Shown: positions 19,122 through 30,200 of the stretch, one piece after another | Numbering within the stretch: position 1 is the first letter of the stretch | How the letters are laid out: each line of letters starts with the position of its first letter | Source: JAFEDN01 sp965651935 | GTDB lineage: Bacteria > Pseudomonadota > Gammaproteobacteria > Coxiellales > Coxiellaceae | Length of the DNA: 64,000 nucleotides | Assembly: GCA_965651935.1 (NCBI GenBank) | Contig: CBFGTC010000002.1 | Location: forward strand, 124,001-188,000 | Direction: 5' to 3' | Made by a program: the position numbers and the translations under genes | Notes under the pieces: model-generated | Seen by the model: the letters and a program-made list of their open reading frames with translations, nothing else | The model's database searches: none | Told to the model about the DNA's origin: nothing

Positions 19122-22100
19122 AAACCCGGACAGATTATTATCACATGGATGAAATGGCCTGCGTCCAACAATTGTTGGGCGCATTGGACTTTTCTGCTCA
19201 ACAAGAACAACAAGCCTGTGAGTTGGCTACGATCTTTATAAAAAATATCCGCAATCGAACCAATAAAGCTTCCTCCATTGAAAAACTGATCACTTATTAT
19301 GATCTCTCCACTCCAGAAGGGATTGTGCTCATGTCAATTGCTGAAGCTTTATTGCGCATCCCAGATAAAGAAACTCAAACTCAATTAATATTCTCTAAAT
19401 TACAGAACGCCGATTGGCAAGCTCATAAAGGCAAAAGTCATTCTCTCTTTGTTAATGCCATCACTCGCGCCTTATCCCTTAGCGAAAAAGTTTTGAACAT
19501 GTCCAATGCTGTGCAACGCTGGGGAGAACCCGTAATACGCAAAGCCATTCATCAAGCCGTGAGAATGATGGCAAATCAATTTGTGGTAGGCAAAGACCTC
19601 CAACAGGCATTAAAAGTTTCTCGAAAACGAGAAATAAAAGGCTATGTTTACTCCTACGATATGTTAGGCGAAGTGGCCAGGACTCAAGCAGATGCTGACC
19701 GCTATTATCACGCTTATGAGCAAGCCATCACGGCGTTAGCCCAGCGTAGACATAAAAACCGAGACTTGATTCACGGCCCTGGTATATCGGTAAAATTGTC
19801 AGCGCTATTTCCGCGGTATCAATTTACTCAGCGTGAACGAGCCGTCCCTTTTTTAGTAGAAAGATTGCGGCTATTATGTTTGCAAGCACGCGAGGCTAAT
19901 ATGGCTATCACGGTCGATGCAGAAGAAGCTGAGCGCTTGGATATTTCGTTAGAAATTTTTGCGGCTGTATTTAGCCTAGAAGAATTCAAAGAATGGAATG
20001 GTTTAGGTTTAGCGGTGCAAGCCTATCAAAAACGAGCATTGCCTTTAATTGATGAATTAATTCAACTCGCTCGTTCGCATAAAAAACGCATTGCTGTGCG
20101 CCTAGTCAAAGGCGCATATTGGGATAGCGAGATTAAACTAGCGCAGTGGGGTGGTTATCGCGATTATCCGGTATTTACGCGCAAAATAACTACTGACGTC
20201 AGTTTTTTAGTATGCGCCCAGCAAATGCTAACCGCGCAAGATGCACTTTATCCGCAATTCGCCACTCATAATGCTTTCTCGGCGGCAGCAATTTTGACCA
20301 TGATGCCAGACCCCCAAGCATATGATTTTGAATTTCAACGACTCCAAGGCATGGGAGAAGTCTTGCATGATCAAATAGTGCAGCGTGGGTTTTTGTCGCG
20401 TATTTATGCACCGGTAGGGCACTATCAAGATTTATTGCCTTATTTAGTACGGCGTTTATTAGAAAACGGTTCAAACAATTCTTTTGTTAACCAAATTACC
20501 AATCATCAAATTGCTGTAGAAAAACTAGCGAGCAGTCCAATATCTCAACTGCGTGCGCTCGCTCAGATTCGCAATCCTCACATTCCCTTGCCAAAAAATT
20601 TATTCCAGGATGAACGCATGAATTCTCAAGGCTTGGATTTAAGCGATTACAATGATTGGCTGCCTTTAAGTCAGGCTATTGAAAAATTCAAATCACAATT
20701 ATGGCAAGCCACGCCTCTGAGCAAACCTCTCACTTCATCTGTCGCGCAAAATTGTTTTAATCCTGCTGACCGAACTCAAGTGATTGGCCATGTGGTCCAA
20801 GCCATGCGCGAAGAAGTGGAATTGGCCATACAAAATGCGCAAGATTTTTTTTCTCAATGGAATGCTAAAGCAGTAGAAGAGCGCGGCGAAATTATTTTAC
20901 GGGCCGCCGATTTATTAGAAGCGCATCGAGCTGAGCTGATTTATCTCATGGCTGTTGAAGCCGGAAAAACTTTAGGGCCGGCCATTGCGGAATTAAGGGA
21001 GGCGGTCGATTTTTGCCGTTATTACACCGCCATGGCGAAAAAGCAAATGCCATCCCATTTGTTAAATAGCCCCACTGGTGAAACCAATAGTTTACGTTTA
21101 TCCGGCAGAGGGCCGGTGGTTTCCATCAGTCCATGGAATTTCCCCGTTTCTATCTTTACAGGTCAAATGTGCGCGGCGTTAATTACCGGAAATACCGTGA
21201 TAGCCAAACCCGCCGAGCAAACTCCTTTGGTGGCTCAGCGCATTGTGGATTTATTCCATAAAGCGGGAGTCCCTCCCCAGGTTTTACAATTATTACCTGG
21301 CAGCGGCGAAACCGTCGGAGCCGCTTTGGTGGAAGATCCCCGCATCCAGGCCGTTATTTTTACCGGATCAACCGAAACGGCCAAAATTATCCACCGTCAT
21401 CTCGCGGAGCGGCCAGGTCCCATTATTCCTTTTATTGCGGAAACCGGCGGTATTAATGCCATGATAGTGGATGCTTCCGCGCTACCGGAACAAGTAGTAA
21501 ATGACGTAATCACTTCCGCATTCGATTGTGCAGGCCAACGCTGTTCCGCTTTAAGAGTATTGTTTTTGCAAAATGAAATCGCCGATAAGACCCTGGAAAT
21601 GTTACAAGGGGCTATGCAAGAAATTGTCGTCGGCGACCCTCTCAACCTGGCGACGGACATTGGCCCAGTCATCGACGCCGCTGCCCTTAAAATGTTGCGT
21701 GAGCATAGTGAAAAAATGACCAGCAGCACCAGACTGATTGCGCAGGCGCGATGTAATTCCTCACAAGCAGGTCAGGGTTTTTTTATCGCTCCGCAAGCTT
21801 TTGAATTAAATGACGTCAATCTCATTCAAAAAGAAGTCTTCGGGCCTATTTTGCACGTATTACGTTTTTCTACTGAAAACTTAGCGGAAGTGGTGGATAC
21901 AATAAATAGTTGGGGCTATGGCCTCACCTTTGGCATCCAAAGCAGAGTAGACAGCACAATTGATTTTTTACAAAAAAAAGTGCAGGTTGGCAATATTTAT
22001 GTTAATCGCAGCATGATCGGAGCCGTAGTGGGAGTACAACCTTTCGGAGGGAATCGTCTCTCCGGCACAGGACCGAAAGCCGGAGGGCCACATTATTTAA

Positions 22101-22183
22101 CTCGCTTATGTACCGAAATTTGTTTGAGCGTAAACACCACCGCTTCAGGCGGCAATACTCAACTGATGACATTAGACGAATAA
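19118..22183 (+). CDS. putA: Bifunctional proline dehydrogenase / L-glutamate gamma-semialdehyde dehydrogenase
   Basis: PutA oxidises proline to glutamate in two steps at the inner membrane. The FAD-binding proline dehydrogenase barrel (roughly residues 110-460) shows RLVKGAYWDSEIK and YAPVGHYQDLLPYLVRRL, with the paired Arg that bind proline. The aldehyde dehydrogenase domain (roughly 520-1000) has the general base Glu in FIAETGG and the catalytic Cys in CAGQRCSALRVL. At 1021 residues it lacks the N-terminal DNA-binding domain of E. coli PutA, so it is probably not a self-regulator. It is coupled to ppa by an ATGA overlap. A second, unrelated-looking proline dehydrogenase lies at 49578-50894. 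Confidence 0.95.
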   Translation: MKTRTDYYHMDEMACVQQLLGALDFSAQQEQQACELATIFIKNIRNRTNKASSIEKLITYYDLSTPEGIVLMSIAEALLRIPDKETQTQLIFSKLQNADWQAHKGKSHSLFVNAITRALSLSEKVLNMSNAVQRWGEPVIRKAIHQAVRMMANQFVVGKDLQQALKVSRKREIKGYVYSYDMLGEVARTQADADRYYHAYEQAITALAQRRHKNRDLIHGPGISVKLSALFPRYQFTQRERAVPFLVERLRLLCLQAREANMAITVDAEEAERLDISLEIFAAVFSLEEFKEWNGLGLAVQAYQKRALPLIDELIQLARSHKKRIAVRLVKGAYWDSEIKLAQWGGYRDYPVFTRKITTDVSFLVCAQQMLTAQDALYPQFATHNAFSAAAILTMMPDPQAYDFEFQRLQGMGEVLHDQIVQRGFLSRIYAPVGHYQDLLPYLVRRLLENGSNNSFVNQITNHQIAVEKLASSPISQLRALAQIRNPHIPLPKNLFQDERMNSQGLDLSDYNDWLPLSQAIEKFKSQLWQATPLSKPLTSSVAQNCFNPADRTQVIGHVVQAMREEVELAIQNAQDFFSQWNAKAVEERGEIILRAADLLEAHRAELIYLMAVEAGKTLGPAIAELREAVDFCRYYTAMAKKQMPSHLLNSPTGETNSLRLSGRGPVVSISPWNFPVSIFTGQMCAALITGNTVIAKPAEQTPLVAQRIVDLFHKAGVPPQVLQLLPGSGETVGAALVEDPRIQAVIFTGSTETAKIIHRHLAERPGPIIPFIAETGGINAMIVDASALPEQVVNDVITSAFDCAGQRCSALRVLFLQNEIADKTLEMLQGAMQEIVVGDPLNLATDIGPVIDAAALKMLREHSEKMTSSTRLIAQARCNSSQAGQGFFIAPQAFELNDVNLIQKEVFGPILHVLRFSTENLAEVVDTINSWGYGLTFGIQSRVDSTIDFLQKKVQVGNIYVNRSMIGAVVGVQPFGGNRLSGTGPKAGGPHYLTRLCTEICLSVNTTASGGNTQLMTLDE

Positions 22184-22192
22184 GAATCCAAT

Positions 22193-22232
22193 AATTTATC
22201 TGACGGACTAAAATGTATTGTCAGATTAAATT
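22193..22232. terminator. Possible bidirectional terminator hairpin between putA and the convergent effector-like gene
   Basis: AATTTATCTGAC at 22193-22204 pairs with GTCAGATTAAATT at 22220-22232 apart from one bulged base. It sits between two convergent stops. No clear U-tract, so the call is tentative. Confidence 0.4.
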
Positions 22233-22239
22233 GCGACTT

Positions 22240-23238
22240 TTACAGCGTCAGCACTTTATCATTGCTCGATTTATTTTTATTTTTATTTTTTTTGTTACGA
22301 TTATTCGACGTTTCATTGTATAAACCAATAGATAGATTTGATTCAAGCGAATTTTTGTTATTACTCGGTTCAGTTAAAGTGACTATATTGTCAACTTCAG
22401 TCGTTTGCTGAGTTTCTTTTTTCTGATTTTGGTCACTATATAAGCTTATTTGAGAAGATGAAAACGGAGTTTTTAATTCACTCGAAATAGTGATTTTATC
22501 CATAGTAGATAAACCTGAAGAGATATTATTTCGGTTCTCATTTTGAATTTCCGGCAGCTGCTGTTCAGGAGTGGGTTGCTGCACTGTTTCTAAAATCAGC
22601 GTAGTTGAAGTAGTCATGTTGGATGGATATATTGTTATATATTCTTCCATATTTGGCGGAGCAGAAGATAAAATATTTTTTAATTGATTAGTGTGCTCAT
22701 TAAACTCTTCTATTGTAGCTTGTGGAGCAGAAGCCGGACTATCAAGTAATGTTTTTTCTAAAACCGTTTGTCTTGATGATAATTCAATTGCTAATTCTAA
22801 TTGTTTTGCTTCAACATCAGATTCTGTAGCTGAAAAAGTCTCTCTTATTGGTTGCTGAATTAGCGATTGCTGCATATGAAGTTGCTGTGTTTGCCACAGC
22901 CATTGATCGCTGGTCTCGGAGGTATAAAAGTTTTGTGAATATAGCGGAGTTTCCCACTGCGGTTGCATTAATTGGTCAGAGCTATTTTTTAATTCCTCTG
23001 CTTGATCTTGATAGTTGAGAGGTGAAATGATCTTACAATTCTTTTCAAATTCTTTCACTTTATCAGTGCCTAAAATACTCAGTCGAGCAGTATTTTCTCC
23101 TAGAAAAGCAATTACTTGCTTTCTAAGTTCATCGGTAATTGAAGCCTGATCTTGCTTAGCCAGAGCAAGAATACGATTTTGAGCAAAATTCATAATGTTT
23201 GTCCAATTGGCAGATACTTTCTGAGCGTTCTTAAGCAA
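22240..23238 (-). CDS. 3' segment of a giant ankyrin-type gene, separated from 23254-26286 by one in-frame TAA
   Basis: A 332-codon frame rich in Gln, Ser, Thr and Asn, ending in a Lys/Asn-rich tail (NKKNKNKNKSS) and KVLTL. It is in exactly the same frame as the upstream 1010-residue frame; only the TAA at 23254-23256 and five codons (PRPGI) separate it from its TTG. That TTG has no ribosome-binding site, so independent translation is unlikely. It may be the C-terminal region of a protein of about 1347 residues, where a type IV secretion signal would sit, or a dead remnant. No domain is recognised. Confidence 0.5.
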   Translation of the reverse strand: MLKNAQKVSANWTNIMNFAQNRILALAKQDQASITDELRKQVIAFLGENTARLSILGTDKVKEFEKNCKIISPLNYQDQAEELKNSSDQLMQPQWETPLYSQNFYTSETSDQWLWQTQQLHMQQSLIQQPIRETFSATESDVEAKQLELAIELSSRQTVLEKTLLDSPASAPQATIEEFNEHTNQLKNILSSAPPNMEEYITIYPSNMTTSTTLILETVQQPTPEQQLPEIQNENRNNISSGLSTMDKITISSELKTPFSSSQISLYSDQNQKKETQQTTEVDNIVTLTEPSNNKNSLESNLSIGLYNETSNNRNKKNKNKNKSSNDKVLTL

Positions 23239-23253
23239 AATGCCGGGTCGAGG

Positions 23254-26200
23254 TTAGCGTAAAAATCGGAATAATTCATCATTTTCTATGGACTTTAGTT
23301 GCTCTACAATTGCCATGACTGTTTCTATATTATTGGCTTTATCGAATAATGATGTCAGTAATTTAGTACCGGATTTGCATTTATCAATTGATTTAACGAA
23401 TAGTAGTTTACTGATTAAAGCTAATATTGGTTGAATGTGGTTGGAAATATTTTTTATTTTATTTAAGCAGTCATCCATTACTTGAATTATATTAATTTTA
23501 TCGTTTTGTTGCATGATAAGCATTAATTTGGAGAGGGCATTCTCTAAAAAGATGCTATCTGATTCGGAAGTGACTAAAATTTGTAATGTTGTAGAAATCT
23601 GCATTTCCGATAAAGGGAATCTGCTCCTCATTCTATCACTAATCACGGTTGCAAAATTAGTATAATCTTCGTTAGCAATTATTTGGCGCAGCAATCCATT
23701 GGACTCGATTTTATTGTCATCTTCCTGCTCTAAAAACAACTGATCAAACTTTGTTGGGTCAACTATATGGGAAAAATTAGAATAAAGTTTATTCACTTCA
23801 TCTAAATTCTTTAAATCTCGCAAAGAAGATGAATATATTGCGCGCATTACTTTAGGAAATAAATTAAAATCAGTTTTTTTGTTATCAAATATTAACGGTT
23901 CTTTTTCTTTAATTTTTATTTCTTTGGTATCGTCAATTGTGGATATTAACATTTCTCCGATTTTAACTACTATTTCTTTGACATCGTTAACCGTCCATGA
24001 AAGAATTTTATTAACTAAAAATTGATTTTTGTCTTGGATAGCTTCTTGTAATAATTTAGTATCTTCTACATAATTTAGCGGGCATTTTATCAGTTCTTTT
24101 TGTATTATTTTTATTTTTTGATAATTTTGAGATTTGAAAAGTTTGTCTACTGGGGATAATTTTTCACTGCCTTCCTTGCGAATGTCAGCGCCACTTCTTT
24201 TTAATAAAGCGATGAGGGGGTCATTTGGCCGCTCTATCATTAATTCACATAAATAATCATGAGCCTCTTCTATTTTTGCGAAAATACCTGGTCTTGTGTA
24301 TTTTAAAACGTAGGTAATGATGGAGCTATAATAGTCACTCTTCTCTTTTGAGAATAATTTTTTTAGAATTTTGCTAGCAGGAAAACTTGAAATTTTAAAA
24401 TATTGATCAACAAACTGGACAGAATCTATTTTCCGTCTGAGTATTAACTCGAATATCTTTTCAAAATTAGGTTCTGATCTAAGCCATATGCCTTCGTTGC
24501 ATATCTTCATAAAATATTCGTCATCAATTTTTTCTAAGATAGAGACAATAAAATCCAGATTATTATTTGATGCCAATATTTTTAGAGCTAACTCCGGGTT
24601 GACTTGAAATAATTTAGGTAAGAACCAGTTTAATGCTGCTTGAGGGGCAGACTCTATAATTCTATTAATTAAGTCAATATTTTTATTCGCAATAGCAAAA
24701 TCAAGCATTTTTTCATGATTTAAAATTTTATCACTGAATTTTATTTCGATGCCACTGTCTGCCAATTTTTGAATAGTTTTAAATTCTCCTTTTAAAGCAT
24801 AATGATCGAGAGCCGTATAGCCATTTTTATCTTTAAGATAACAAGCTCCATGTTTAAGTATGGAAATTATCAATTCATAATCAGGGACGCGTTGGTCAGA
24901 CAAATTAATTAAAGCATAAAAACATGAAGGAACTTGCGATAAAATACTATTAATTTCAGATAAATTTTTTAAAATATATTTCATTAATGGATAACAATAT
25001 CCACTAAAAATTACATTAAGGTTGGAAGGGCTTATCGAATCAGTTTTAAAATCCTTAAGACCTTTTTCATAAGATAAATTTGTAAGCTTTAACAAAATAT
25101 CTAAATTGATTGAGTCGCTTATGTTGAATGGGTCTACATTTAATTGATCATGACTATTAAATAGGGCAATAAAAAAATTTCTACATTTGTCAGTATACAA
25201 TCGGCTGTCAATACGTTGTATTGCTGAAATTTTTTGATCAGATATATATTTATAATATTTTTTAAATAGATACACTAAAAAATCATTGTCCACTGAAAAA
25301 ACACATTCGGTGGTAAAAAGTTGCATGATTAAAGAATATCTATTATCTGGGTTTTTTGCGTTAAAGGATGTATTATCATTAGGGAATTGCAAAATAATTT
25401 TTTCTATTAAATCTAAATTTTTTAATTTAATCGCATTCATCCATAAATAATAATACGTATTCATTGCTCTTCCAAATCTTACTTTTTTTTCATTATCGTT
25501 ATCAGCAGATGTTTCTCTGAAAGTATATAACTTTAGAGCTTCCACATTTGGCAAGGAGGCGCCATGTTCTGCCATAAATTGAATTATTTTATTATTAACA
25601 TCTGCAGGTGTAGTAAATAAGCTAAATAAAAAATTATTTGCAAATTCTTTATTTAAGAAAATATTATTTTTTGGGAATTTACTAATAAATTTTTCTAGGA
25701 TGTATGTAATAACGTTAATTTTATTTTCGTACGCCGGAATTTTATAAATATCAGAAATAGCTTTATAACGATAAATAGTAAGTTCTTTGAGATAATTACC
25801 AAATTTTTCGTTCATTAATTTTTTAAAAAGCGATTCAAAAAAATTCAAATCACCTTTGAATTTTTCCAAATTAATATATATATTTCCACGTTCGATTATT
25901 ATCAAAATTATTTTTTCAGCTATATTGTTGTCAACTTTATTTAGTATTTGAGCAAGATTGTCTTCAGTAATGATGCTTTTCTTGAATTTAGGAATGATAT
26001 TCCGCTCAAATAGAGATTCAAAAATATCTAAATTTTTTTTATTTTCGGGGGGGCTTTTTTCTAAATTTAGATTAAATAAAAGGTTATTTAATAAAGAAGC
26101 AACGCTATCTATATATTCTTGAGATTTAGGAGAATATTGAGAAATAAGTTTATATATTTGCTCTTTGTCTTTTGATTCTAAAGCTTTTTGCCATTCTTCA

Positions 26201-26286
26201 GTGGAAATGCTAGTTGTTGGTAAACTAGGTGAATTTTGTTCTGTTGGTACTGGCTTTGATTCTTTTTCGCTGCTTAAGTCTTTCAT
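23254..26286 (-). CDS. Large ankyrin-repeat-type protein, putative effector (ends at an in-frame TAA)
   Basis: A 1010-residue, strongly AT-rich protein made mostly of short helices. Around residues 470-545, ILKHGACYLKDKNGYTALDH and the following ALKGEFKTIQKLADSG fit ankyrin repeats. Further degenerate helix pairs occur (for example IIQFMAEHGASLPNVEALKL and LIALLKRSGADIRKEG), suggesting a long array of diverged repeats. The N-terminus is polar and there is no signal peptide. The frame stops at TAA 23254-23256 and then continues open for 338 codons. Ankyrin proteins of Legionellales are often Dot/Icm effectors; that role is inferred here. Confidence 0.7.
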   Translation of the reverse strand: MKDLSSEKESKPVPTEQNSPSLPTTSISTEEWQKALESKDKEQIYKLISQYSPKSQEYIDSVASLLNNLLFNLNLEKSPPENKKNLDIFESLFERNIIPKFKKSIITEDNLAQILNKVDNNIAEKIILIIIERGNIYINLEKFKGDLNFFESLFKKLMNEKFGNYLKELTIYRYKAISDIYKIPAYENKINVITYILEKFISKFPKNNIFLNKEFANNFLFSLFTTPADVNNKIIQFMAEHGASLPNVEALKLYTFRETSADNDNEKKVRFGRAMNTYYYLWMNAIKLKNLDLIEKIILQFPNDNTSFNAKNPDNRYSLIMQLFTTECVFSVDNDFLVYLFKKYYKYISDQKISAIQRIDSRLYTDKCRNFFIALFNSHDQLNVDPFNISDSINLDILLKLTNLSYEKGLKDFKTDSISPSNLNVIFSGYCYPLMKYILKNLSEINSILSQVPSCFYALINLSDQRVPDYELIISILKHGACYLKDKNGYTALDHYALKGEFKTIQKLADSGIEIKFSDKILNHEKMLDFAIANKNIDLINRIIESAPQAALNWFLPKLFQVNPELALKILASNNNLDFIVSILEKIDDEYFMKICNEGIWLRSEPNFEKIFELILRRKIDSVQFVDQYFKISSFPASKILKKLFSKEKSDYYSSIITYVLKYTRPGIFAKIEEAHDYLCELMIERPNDPLIALLKRSGADIRKEGSEKLSPVDKLFKSQNYQKIKIIQKELIKCPLNYVEDTKLLQEAIQDKNQFLVNKILSWTVNDVKEIVVKIGEMLISTIDDTKEIKIKEKEPLIFDNKKTDFNLFPKVMRAIYSSSLRDLKNLDEVNKLYSNFSHIVDPTKFDQLFLEQEDDNKIESNGLLRQIIANEDYTNFATVISDRMRSRFPLSEMQISTTLQILVTSESDSIFLENALSKLMLIMQQNDKINIIQVMDDCLNKIKNISNHIQPILALISKLLFVKSIDKCKSGTKLLTSLFDKANNIETVMAIVEQLKSIENDELFRFLR

Positions 26287-26490
26287 TTAAAATTCTCTTT
26301 GTTTAAAAAATATGATTATAAATATATATTTGAATTATTAAGTTAAAATTAAATTGTTATTTGGTATCTAAACTTCTTTACCAGATCCTGTACGGATAGC
26401 ATAAGTACATTATTGAAAATTAACATGTTCTTTTTCGTTCAAATTTGGTAAAATACCAGGCTTTCAAAAATTTTAAATAAGGAGATTTTT

Positions 26491-27228
26491 ATGATGATCT
26501 TTCGGGTTGGAACTATACCGGCAATTTTATTTTTGTCGATGGGTTTAAGCTTGGCCGCTCCTGCCGCTAACAACACCACCAGTAATAGTGCTTTACCCAC
26601 TGAAACTGACCGGCTTAGCTATGCTTTGGGGTATGAAACCGGGAAATCATTTAAGTCTCATAATATTAACTTAAATTCGAATGTCTTTGCCCAAGGCTTA
26701 CAAGACGCCCTTAATGCCAATAACCCGTTGATGACTAACGATGAAATTACGCAGACTTTAAAGAAATTTCAGCGTTCTTCCGCCACTAAACTGCAAGCAG
26801 AAATGAAACAAAGTGCACAGAAAAATCAACAATTTGGCAATGCGTTCCTCGATGCGAATAAAGAACGTCCCGGCGTGGTGGCTACTCGTAGCGGCTTGCA
26901 ATACAAAATTATCACCCCCGGTGATGGTCCTAAACCTACACCGACTGACGTGGTGACCGTGGATTACGAAGGCCGTTTACTGGATGGCAAAATTTTCGAT
27001 AGCTCTTATGAGCGGGGGACTCCGGCATCGTTTCCAGTCAACGCCGTGATCCAAGGCTGGCAAGAAGCATTGCAACTTATGCCGGCAGGCTCCACTTGGG
27101 AACTCTATATTCCGGCTAGTTTAGCCTATGGTGAACAAGGCGCTCAAGGTGTAATAGGCCCAAATGAGACCTTGATTTTTAAAGTCCATTTGATAAAAAT
27201 TCAAAAACAAGAAGATAAAAAACCCTGA
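26491..27228 (+). CDS. mip: Mip/FkpA-like FKBP-type peptidyl-prolyl isomerase, exported
   Basis: A 245-residue periplasmic or surface proline isomerase. A signal peptide of about 22 residues (hydrophobic core ILFLSMGLSLA) is followed by the FKBP N-terminal dimerisation helices (DRLSYALGYETGKSF) and a C-terminal FKBP domain from about residue 135 (VTVDYEGRLLDGKIFDSSYE, GWQEALQLMPAGS, IPASLAYGEQGA). The homologue in Legionella is the macrophage infectivity potentiator. AAGGAGA precedes the ATG. Its TGA overlaps the purL ATG by one base, so the two are coupled. Confidence 0.88.
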   Translation: MMIFRVGTIPAILFLSMGLSLAAPAANNTTSNSALPTETDRLSYALGYETGKSFKSHNINLNSNVFAQGLQDALNANNPLMTNDEITQTLKKFQRSSATKLQAEMKQSAQKNQQFGNAFLDANKERPGVVATRSGLQYKIITPGDGPKPTPTDVVTVDYEGRLLDGKIFDSSYERGTPASFPVNAVIQGWQEALQLMPAGSTWELYIPASLAYGEQGAQGVIGPNETLIFKVHLIKIQKQEDKKP

Positions 27229-30200
27229 TGATCGTACTACAAGGCAATAATGCTTTTACTCCATTTCGGCTACAACAAAAGCTGCAACAATTAAAGGCCG
27301 TCAAAGCGGAGTTCGCAGCACTTAGAGCAAAATATTACTACTTCGTGGATACAGCGGATGACTGGCAAAATTCTCAGCTTGAGAAATTGGCAGAGTTATT
27401 ATCTGCCAATGCCATGTCTACGCAGATCGAGTTTGATTCTTACTCCGTTTTAATTATGCCGAGGATAGGCAGTATTTCCCCTTGGTCAACTAAAGCCACG
27501 GATATTATCCGTAATTGTGGCGTCCAAGGTGTTAGGCGGGTGGAGCGCGGCCTATTTTACGATTGGCAGGAGGCGAAAATCGGAGAAGATATAGCTGAAA
27601 TTCTCCACGATCCACTTACCGAATCGGTAATTCATGATCAACATCACTTAACGCAAGTTTTTAGAACTTATAAACCTGCTCCATTATCCACTATCCCGCT
27701 ATTAAAAGAAGGGCGCCAGGCTTTAGAAAAAGCAAACCAGCGCTTAGGGTTAGCGTTAAGCTCAGAAGAAATCGACTTTTTATTGAATGCTTTTCGACGC
27801 CTCAAGCGTGATCCGTCTGATGTAGAACTGATGATGTTTGCTCAAGTCAATTCAGAGCATTGCCGGCATAAAATATTTAAAGCGGAATGGACTATTGATC
27901 AGCACACCCAAGCTCTCTCTTTATTTGACATGATAAGACAAACTTATCGAGAGAACCCAGAACAAGTTTTAATCGCTTATGCGGATAATGCCGCGGTATT
28001 GAAAGGATCCCATGCTAAAAGATTAATTATCGATCCTAGCACTCATGAATATATTTCCCTGCAAGAGCCGAGCCATATTGTTCTCAAAGTGGAAACTCAT
28101 AACCATCCTACTGCTATTTCTCCCTTTCCAGGCGCGGCCACCGGTAGTGGGGGAGAAATCCGCGATGAATCGGCGACAGGCCGTGGCGCCTATCCCAAGG
28201 CCGGATGGGCTGGATTTTCCGTATCGCATCTGCAAATCCCCGGATTTATACAGGCTTGGGAAACTGATCCTGGCAAACCTGCCGCCATAGCCACACCTTT
28301 AGAAATTATGTTGCAAGGACCTATTGGCGCCGCTTCTTTCAATAATGAATTTGGTCGCCCGGCTTTAGCAGGATATTTTCGCACTTTTTTACATACTTTA
28401 CATACCGAATACGGGCCTTCTTTTCGCGGCTACCATAAACCAATCATGATTGCGGGAGGGATAGGGGCAATCCGCGAATCGCAGATTTACAAACGCAAAT
28501 TATCCGAAGGCGCTTTATTAATAGTGTTAGGTGGCCCAGCCATGGCGATAGGATTGGGAGGGGGTTCCGCTTCCTCACGCTCTTCGGGCCAAAATACCAA
28601 ACATCTGGATTTTGCCTCGGTACAACGCTCCAACCCCGAGATGCAGCGCCGCTGTCAGGAAGTCATCAATGCTTGTTGGGCATTGGGAGACAATAATCCG
28701 ATTTTGAGCATACACGATGTGGGTGCGGGTGGTTTAGCGAATGCGCTGCCTGAAATTGTGGCGGACAGTGAAATGGGCGCACAAATTCAGCTACGTGCTA
28801 TTCCCAATGCGGCTTTAAGTATGACGCCTTTGGAAGTGTGGTGCAATGAATCTCAAGAACGTTACGTTTTATCCATTGCTCTATCCGATGCTCCTTTATT
28901 CGCTAAATTGGCTGAGCGGGAACGCTGTCCTTACGCCATCGTGGGGGAAGTCACTGCTAAAAAAGACTTGGTTGTGGCGGATGAGCATTTTAATAATAAA
29001 CCGGTAGATATGCCCCTGGCGGTGTTATTCGATGAAATGCCCCGACTACACTGCAATTCTAGCACCGTGAATTTTACTATGTCCGGATTTTCTCTGGATC
29101 AGATAGATATCGCGGAAGCAGTCCGAAGAGTGTTACAACTGCCTTGTGTCAGTAGTAAAAGTTTCTTAATTACGATTGGTGACCGCAGTGTCACCGGCTT
29201 GGTCGCCCGCGACCAAATGATTGGGCCTTGGCAAGTGCCGGTGGCGGATGTGGCAGTCACTGCCAGCGATTTTACCGGAAAAGCCGGAGAGGCGATGGCC
29301 ATTGGCGAGCGTCCGCCTATCGCCTTAATCCATCCTGCTGCTTCGGCTCGAATGGCGTTAGGGGAAGCGATCACCAATATCGCTGCGGCGCGCATTGAAA
29401 ATATCAACAAAATTTCTCTCTCCGCCAATTGGATGGCGGCCCCCGATTATTTAGGTGAAGGAGCAGGTTTATATGATGCGGTGAGAACAGTATCATTGGA
29501 ATTGTGTTCGGCATTAGGCATATGCATTCCGGTGGGTAAAGATTCACTTTCCATGCGTACGCTATGGGAAGACAATGGTAACCCTAAAAGTGTCACAGCG
29601 CCTTTATCGTTGATCATCACAGCCGCTGCGCCGGTGGTTGATATAAATAAAACGTTGACTCCGCAATTGCGCATGGATAAAGGCAAGACCCAGCTTATCT
29701 TATTGGACTTAGGGAAGGGCTGTCACTGTATGGCAGGTTCTGCTTTGGAGCAAGTTTATAGTGCACTGACCCAACGCCCGCCTGACATTGATGATCCCGA
29801 ATTATTGAAAAATTTTTTCCAGGCCATTCAAATCCTTAATCAAAAAGAATATTTGCTGGCATACCATGACCGCTCTGATGGCGGCCTTTTGGCAACGGTT
29901 TGTGAAATGATGTTTGCTGGTCACGTCGGGGTAAATTTAAAATTAGATGGTTTAATGAAAGAGCCTGACTCTAAACTTTTAGAAGTTCTTTTTACGGAAG
30001 AGCTGGGTGCGGTATTGCAGGTGAGGGAAGATGATCTCGCCAAAGTCTTGGAAATATTAACACAATATCATTTACAAGATTGTAGTGTACTGATTGGTGA
30101 ATTAAATTCCAATGATGATTTGCAGATAGAAAGTTACGGTAGACTGATATATCAACAATCTCGAACTCAATTACAACGCTGGTGGTCTGAGACCAGTTAT

